Assembly (NCBI GenBank): GCA_902545825.1
Contig: CACCHS010000003.1
Location: 1-55,781 of the forward strand
Reading direction: 5' to 3'
Source of the DNA: an uncultured Pelagibacteraceae bacterium
GTDB lineage: Bacteria; Pseudomonadota; Alphaproteobacteria; Pelagibacterales; Pelagibacteraceae
DNA: 55,781 nucleotides
Shown: positions 52,872 through 55,781 of the stretch, piece after piece
Position numbering within the stretch: the stretch's first letter is position 1
Layout of the letters: the number at the start of each line of letters is the position of its first letter
Position numbers and translations under genes: made by a program
Notes under the pieces: generated by a model
The model's database searches: none
What the model was told of the DNA's origin: nothing
The model's input: only the letters and a program-made list of their open reading frames with translations

Positions 52872-52928
52872 TTAACCTCCAAATTTATATTCAAAAGTAT
52901 TTCACAAAATTTAAAATTTAAAAAGAAA

Positions 52929-53972
52929 TTATTTATTTATTGAAGATGCAAAATTCCAAGAACAATCAAAGCTTGGTATATAGATTCTATCTAAGGATGT
53001 ATTACCAAAGCTTTTTTGAAACAAATTTAACCATTTTTCTACTTGCTTAGGTTTTTTATCTTGGCTGCCAACTTGTGCTGTAATTGTTCCATCAGATTTT
53101 AAAATTCTTTTTAGAGATTTTATGTTTTTTGCTGCAAGGTCTATACAATATTGATCATCATTCAAATCAACAAAGATTTTATCATACTTATTGTCCTCGA
53201 CTTTTTTAATACTCTCAAAAGCGTCACCCCAAACACACTTAACAGAATTTTTAGTTGTGGCTTTTTCCCCAATTTTAGATAAATGTTTTTCACAAACTTT
53301 TACAACCTCTGGATCAAGCTCATACCAATCAATTAAGTTAAAACCTTTTGAAATTAATTCTCTTGCTACACCACCATCTCCACCACCAATAATTGCTGAT
53401 TTATCTTTGTTTGGATTAAGTTTAATACCAGAATTTACGAAAGTTGAACTATATAGGTGCTCGTCTTTTTCAGCCACTTGTAATTCATTGTCAATAAACA
53501 AGGATTTACCAAACTGTTCTAATTCTAAGATTTCAATATGTTGTCCTACTTTTGAGGTAAAATCCTCTAATACATTTTTAACCATATAATATTTTCTTAA
53601 TCCTGGTGAACTATAAATATCATCATAATAACTTACAGTATCTCTATTAAACTCTTTTTTTACGATACGTTTATGTTTAATTTCTTTTTTTAATATATCT
53701 AATGCAACGATTGGATTTACTTTTCCACAAGTAAAAAAATCGAAGCTAATTATCCCTTTTTCTGGAAAAGTATGGAAACTAATATGACTTTCCGCAAGTA
53801 ATGCTACTAAGGTAAATCCTTGTGGTTCAAATTTAAATTTTGAAATTTCTAAAACGGTTACCTTTGCTTTTTTTGCAATTTTATAAACAAGTTTTTCAAA
53901 AAATTTTGGTTCATACTCTTTTTCAGTACCAATTATATCAAGAGTTATATGCTCACCTACTTTTTTACTCAT
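52929..53972 (-). CDS. SpeD-SpeE fusion: AdoMet decarboxylase-like domain joined to spermidine synthase-like domain
   Basis: The 347-residue chain has two domains. Residues 1 to about 115 are a prokaryotic SpeD: AESHISFHTFPEKG with self-cleavage Ser62 and processing His67, and FTCG with Cys82, at the same spacing as T. maritima Ser63, His68 and Cys83; the processing Ser55 position is Thr54. Residues about 120-347 are aminopropyltransferase: LFIDNELQVAEKDEHLY, GGGDGGVARE, YELDPEVV, and VDLNDD in place of DSSD/P. The usual YHE after DEhxY is YSS here, so substrate may differ. Cleavage would leave SpeE attached to the pyruvoyl chain. SpeD relatives acting on ornithine or arginine are known, so the decarboxylase substrate is open. 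Confidence 0.88.
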   Translation of the reverse strand: MSKKVGEHITLDIIGTEKEYEPKFFEKLVYKIAKKAKVTVLEISKFKFEPQGFTLVALLAESHISFHTFPEKGIISFDFFTCGKVNPIVALDILKKEIKHKRIVKKEFNRDTVSYYDDIYSSPGLRKYYMVKNVLEDFTSKVGQHIEILELEQFGKSLFIDNELQVAEKDEHLYSSTFVNSGIKLNPNKDKSAIIGGGDGGVARELISKGFNLIDWYELDPEVVKVCEKHLSKIGEKATTKNSVKCVWGDAFESIKKVEDNKYDKIFVDLNDDQYCIDLAAKNIKSLKRILKSDGTITAQVGSQDKKPKQVEKWLNLFQKSFGNTSLDRIYIPSFDCSWNFASSINK

Positions 53973-53983
53973 AATAAAACACT

Positions 53984-54643
53984 TTAATTTTTTTTATAAT
54001 TTTTAGTCTTTTCTAAAATTTTATTCATTTCTTCAAATGAAAGAATCTTAGGATTACCTAACTTTATTGTATTTATATATTGATGACAAATATTTTCTAT
54101 TTCTTCTGCCAGTTCAAATGCTTGATCCAAATTTTTTCCAAATGCAACCTGGCCGTGGTTTGACATTAAACATCCTTTTCTTTCATTCAAAGCTTGAATT
54201 ATATTTTTTGAGAGTTGCTTAGTACCAAAAGTTGCATAATCTGCACACTTAATGTCGTTACCCCCAGCCAAAGCAACCATATAATGAAATGCAGGAATAT
54301 TTTTTCCATGTGCAGATACTGCAGTAGCAAAAGGAGAGTGAGCGTGTACTATCGCTATAGCATCTGGTTTGTTTATATAAATATCTTGATGAAATTTCCA
54401 CTCTGAGGATGGGTTTAATCCAAGATCTATAATTTTTTGTTCATTTTTCTTTTCATCCATCTCAAGAAAAACAATTTTGTCTTCCTGTAAATCATTATAT
54501 TTTATACCTGAAGGTGTAATGAAGAAACCTTCTTTGCCACTTAAATCTGTTCTAACGGAAACATTTCCTGATCTTAAAGGTGAGAGGTTGGTATCATTTA
54601 GTTTTTTTGCATATTTAATAACCTCTAGTTTTAAATTAGTCAT
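53984..54643 (-). CDS. Class II aldolase, FucA/Ald2-type (possible methylthioribulose-1-phosphate aldolase)
   Basis: A 219-residue zinc aldolase of the FucA/AraD/MtnB superfamily. PSSEWKFH holds Glu81 (catalytic Glu73 of FucA), HAH (100-102) and His163 are zinc ligands, and IPAFHYMVALAGGNDI plus CADYATFGTKQLS closely mirror E. coli FucA, including Tyr121. MtnB dehydratases lack this HYM-AxAGG stretch as I recall. Beside mtnA, a role as Ald2 of the DHAP shunt (methylthioribulose-1-P to DHAP and methylthioacetaldehyde) is likely; MtnB or fuculose-phosphate activity is the alternative. It lies 11 bases before the SpeD-SpeE gene. Confidence 0.85.
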   Translation of the reverse strand: MTNLKLEVIKYAKKLNDTNLSPLRSGNVSVRTDLSGKEGFFITPSGIKYNDLQEDKIVFLEMDEKKNEQKIIDLGLNPSSEWKFHQDIYINKPDAIAIVHAHSPFATAVSAHGKNIPAFHYMVALAGGNDIKCADYATFGTKQLSKNIIQALNERKGCLMSNHGQVAFGKNLDQAFELAEEIENICHQYINTIKLGNPKILSFEEMNKILEKTKNYKKN

Positions 54644-54846
54644 TATTTTTTAAGTTTTTTATTTATCTCATTTTCACAAAAAATTTTGATATCATTAATA
54701 TTTTTATCTTTATTAATTTTTTTTTGCGCAATAATGCAAGCTTTCATTGACTTCTCAAGACTAAATGAGCCGTATTCTATTCTTGAAACGTAAAGCATCA
54801 AGAATGCAATTATTAAAAATAATATAAAATATAAATTTTTTTTCAT
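54643..54846 (-). CDS. Small membrane-anchored protein between mtnA and the aldolase
   Basis: A 67-residue ORF with an N-terminal hydrophobic helix (LYFILFLIIAFLMLYVSRI) and a charged tail with two Cys (KACIIAQKK and IKIFCENEINKKLKK). It overlaps mtnA by 4 bases and shares its last base with the aldolase ATG, so it is very probably translated. No family recognised. An anchored periplasmic tail with two Cys could be disulfide-bonded, but this is inference. Confidence 0.6.
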   Translation of the reverse strand: MKKNLYFILFLIIAFLMLYVSRIEYGSFSLEKSMKACIIAQKKINKDKNINDIKIFCENEINKKLKK

Positions 54847-55781
54847 TTAAATAATTTTTTTAAACCATCTTGAGATGCTTCACAAATTCCTCTTTCTGTA
54901 ATTAAACTTGTTACATATTTCGCGGGGGTTATATCAAAAGCAATATTCATTGCTTTACTTTTTTTTGGATAAATTTGTATTTTTTTAATATTTCCATCTT
55001 TATCTATCCCATCTATAAATGATAACTCATTTGAATTTCTCTCTTCTATAGGAATATCTTTGAAATTTTTAATATTCCAATCAATAGTTGAGCTTGGAAG
55101 TGCTACATAGAAAGGAACATTGTTATCATATGCTGCGAGGGCTTTTAAATAAGTTCCAACTTTATTGCATACATCCCCGTTTGCTAAGGTTCTATCTGTT
55201 CCAACTATACACATATCAACTTCACCCCTTTGCATTAAGATCCCACCTGTATTATCTGCAATGATTGTATTCTTAATGCCCTCCTCATTTAACTCATAAG
55301 AGGTAAGATTTGCACCTTGATTTCTTGGTCTTGTTTCGTCAGCCCAAACGTGAACTGGAATACCTTTTTTGTGAGCATGATAAATTGGTGAAGTCGCTGT
55401 ACCCCAATTTATGGTCGCTAACCACCCAGCATTACAATGAGTTAAAATATTGACCGTATTCTTTTTTTTATTATAAATTTCCTCAATTATTTTCAGACCA
55501 GTTAATCCAATATTTTTGCAAAAATTTATGTCTTCTTCGCAAATTTCATTTGCTTCACTCTTAGCTATTTTCAAAATCTTATCACTATTGACACCTGACA
55601 ATTTACTCATCATTCTTTCAACTGCCCATTTTAAATTAATTGCAGTAGGTCTTGAACTAATTAAATTTTCTGCAGATTTGTTTAAAAATGATTGATCATT
55701 ATTTTCAAGAATTGCTAAGACTAATCCATAAGCTGCTGTAGCTCCTATTAATGGAGCTCCTCTTACCTCCATTACTTTAAT
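54843..55781 (-). CDS. mtnA: S-methyl-5-thioribose-1-phosphate isomerase, N-terminus beyond window
   Basis: Isomerises methylthioribose-1-phosphate to the ribulose form in methylthioadenosine salvage. Motifs are VMEVRGAPLIGATAAYGL, LTHCNAGWLATINWGTATSP with the catalytic Cys, HVWADETRPRNQGA, and VGTDRTLANGDVCNKVGTY with the catalytic Asp. The reading frame stays open past the ORF-track Met to the right edge (IKVME...), and the family has about 40-50 more residues before VRGAP, so the gene is cut by the window. Operon order is mtnA, small ORF, aldolase, speDE. Confidence 0.95.
   Translation of the reverse strand: MKVMEVRGAPLIGATAAYGLVLAILENNDQSFLNKSAENLISSRPTAINLKWAVERMMSKLSGVNSDKILKIAKSEANEICEEDINFCKNIGLTGLKIIEEIYNKKKNTVNILTHCNAGWLATINWGTATSPIYHAHKKGIPVHVWADETRPRNQGANLTSYELNEEGIKNTIIADNTGGILMQRGEVDMCIVGTDRTLANGDVCNKVGTYLKALAAYDNNVPFYVALPSSTIDWNIKNFKDIPIEERNSNELSFIDGIDKDGNIKKIQIYPKKSKAMNIAFDITPAKYVTSLITERGICEASQDGLKKLFK

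Noticed and set aside
52872-52928. Possible riboswitch before the amino acid binding protein
   Set aside because: Only 57 AT-rich bases with no convincing stem; nothing beyond a Shine-Dalgarno is visible.
53191-53589. 132-residue plus-strand ORF within the SpeD-SpeE gene
   Set aside because: It is antisense to the GGGDGG and LFIDNE motifs of the real gene; Ser/Pro-rich shadow composition.

Overview
The window is AT-rich, almost gap-free bacterial DNA. Genes commonly overlap by 1 to 20 bases, no stretch over about 150 bases lacks a gene, and proteins are rich in Lys, Ile and Asn. Together with TRAP transport genes, a methylcitrate operon, citramalate synthase and many ATGA overlaps, this points to a streamlined marine alphaproteobacterium of the SAR11 (Pelagibacterales) type. 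That assignment is inferred from style and gene content, because no rRNA is present. I saw no tRNA, rRNA, CRISPR array, insertion sequence or prophage.

Layout. 1-2296 (minus): a membrane-anchored PQQ-type quinoprotein cut by the left edge, and a CinA-like domain protein. 2319-10464 (plus): sfsA, map, then the purine run purB-purC-purS-purQ-purL, followed by bolA, grxD, a small membrane protein and an FkbM methyltransferase. 23068-10466 (minus): a stand-alone GlmU acetyltransferase domain, glmS, class II DAHP synthase, nadE, cysS, cimA, a methyltransferase, a DUF1989 protein, a TrmJ-like methylase, rpsD and a multi-pass glycosyltransferase-like protein. 23134-27399 (plus): gph and prpD-prpB-prpC. 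30341-27400 (minus): nrdA-nrdB, with a possible NrdR box pair upstream. 30486-34063: phosphomannomutase and small proteins. 34067-40970 (minus): dctP-dctQ-dctM, dusA, and malonyl-CoA decarboxylase between two TSUP permease paralogues, with a CaiB/BaiF CoA-transferase divergent from dctP. 42203-50639: rpoZ with a long acidic tail, an MFS carrier, a 3-hydroxyisobutyrate-type dehydrogenase, two carbonic-anhydrase-like proteins and envelope sugar genes. 55781-50636 (minus): mtnA (cut by the right edge), a small protein, a FucA-type aldolase, a SpeD-SpeE fusion and a basic-amino-acid-type ABC importer without its ATPase.

How the genes may work together. The right end reads as a polyamine and methylthioadenosine module: the fusion would make spermidine and release methylthioadenosine, while MtnA and a FucA-like aldolase could return the ribose carbons as DHAP. 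The TRAP, CoA-transferase and malonyl-CoA decarboxylase set could import and degrade malonate or a related acid. The methylcitrate operon would burn propionyl-CoA. The rest is mostly housekeeping biosynthesis.

The clearest unusual points are the SpeD-SpeE fusion beside the MtnA/aldolase pair, the decarboxylase flanked by two TSUP paralogues, the one-domain GlmU, and a hairpin between dctP and dctQ that looks like both a terminator and a mask over the dctQ ribosome-binding site.
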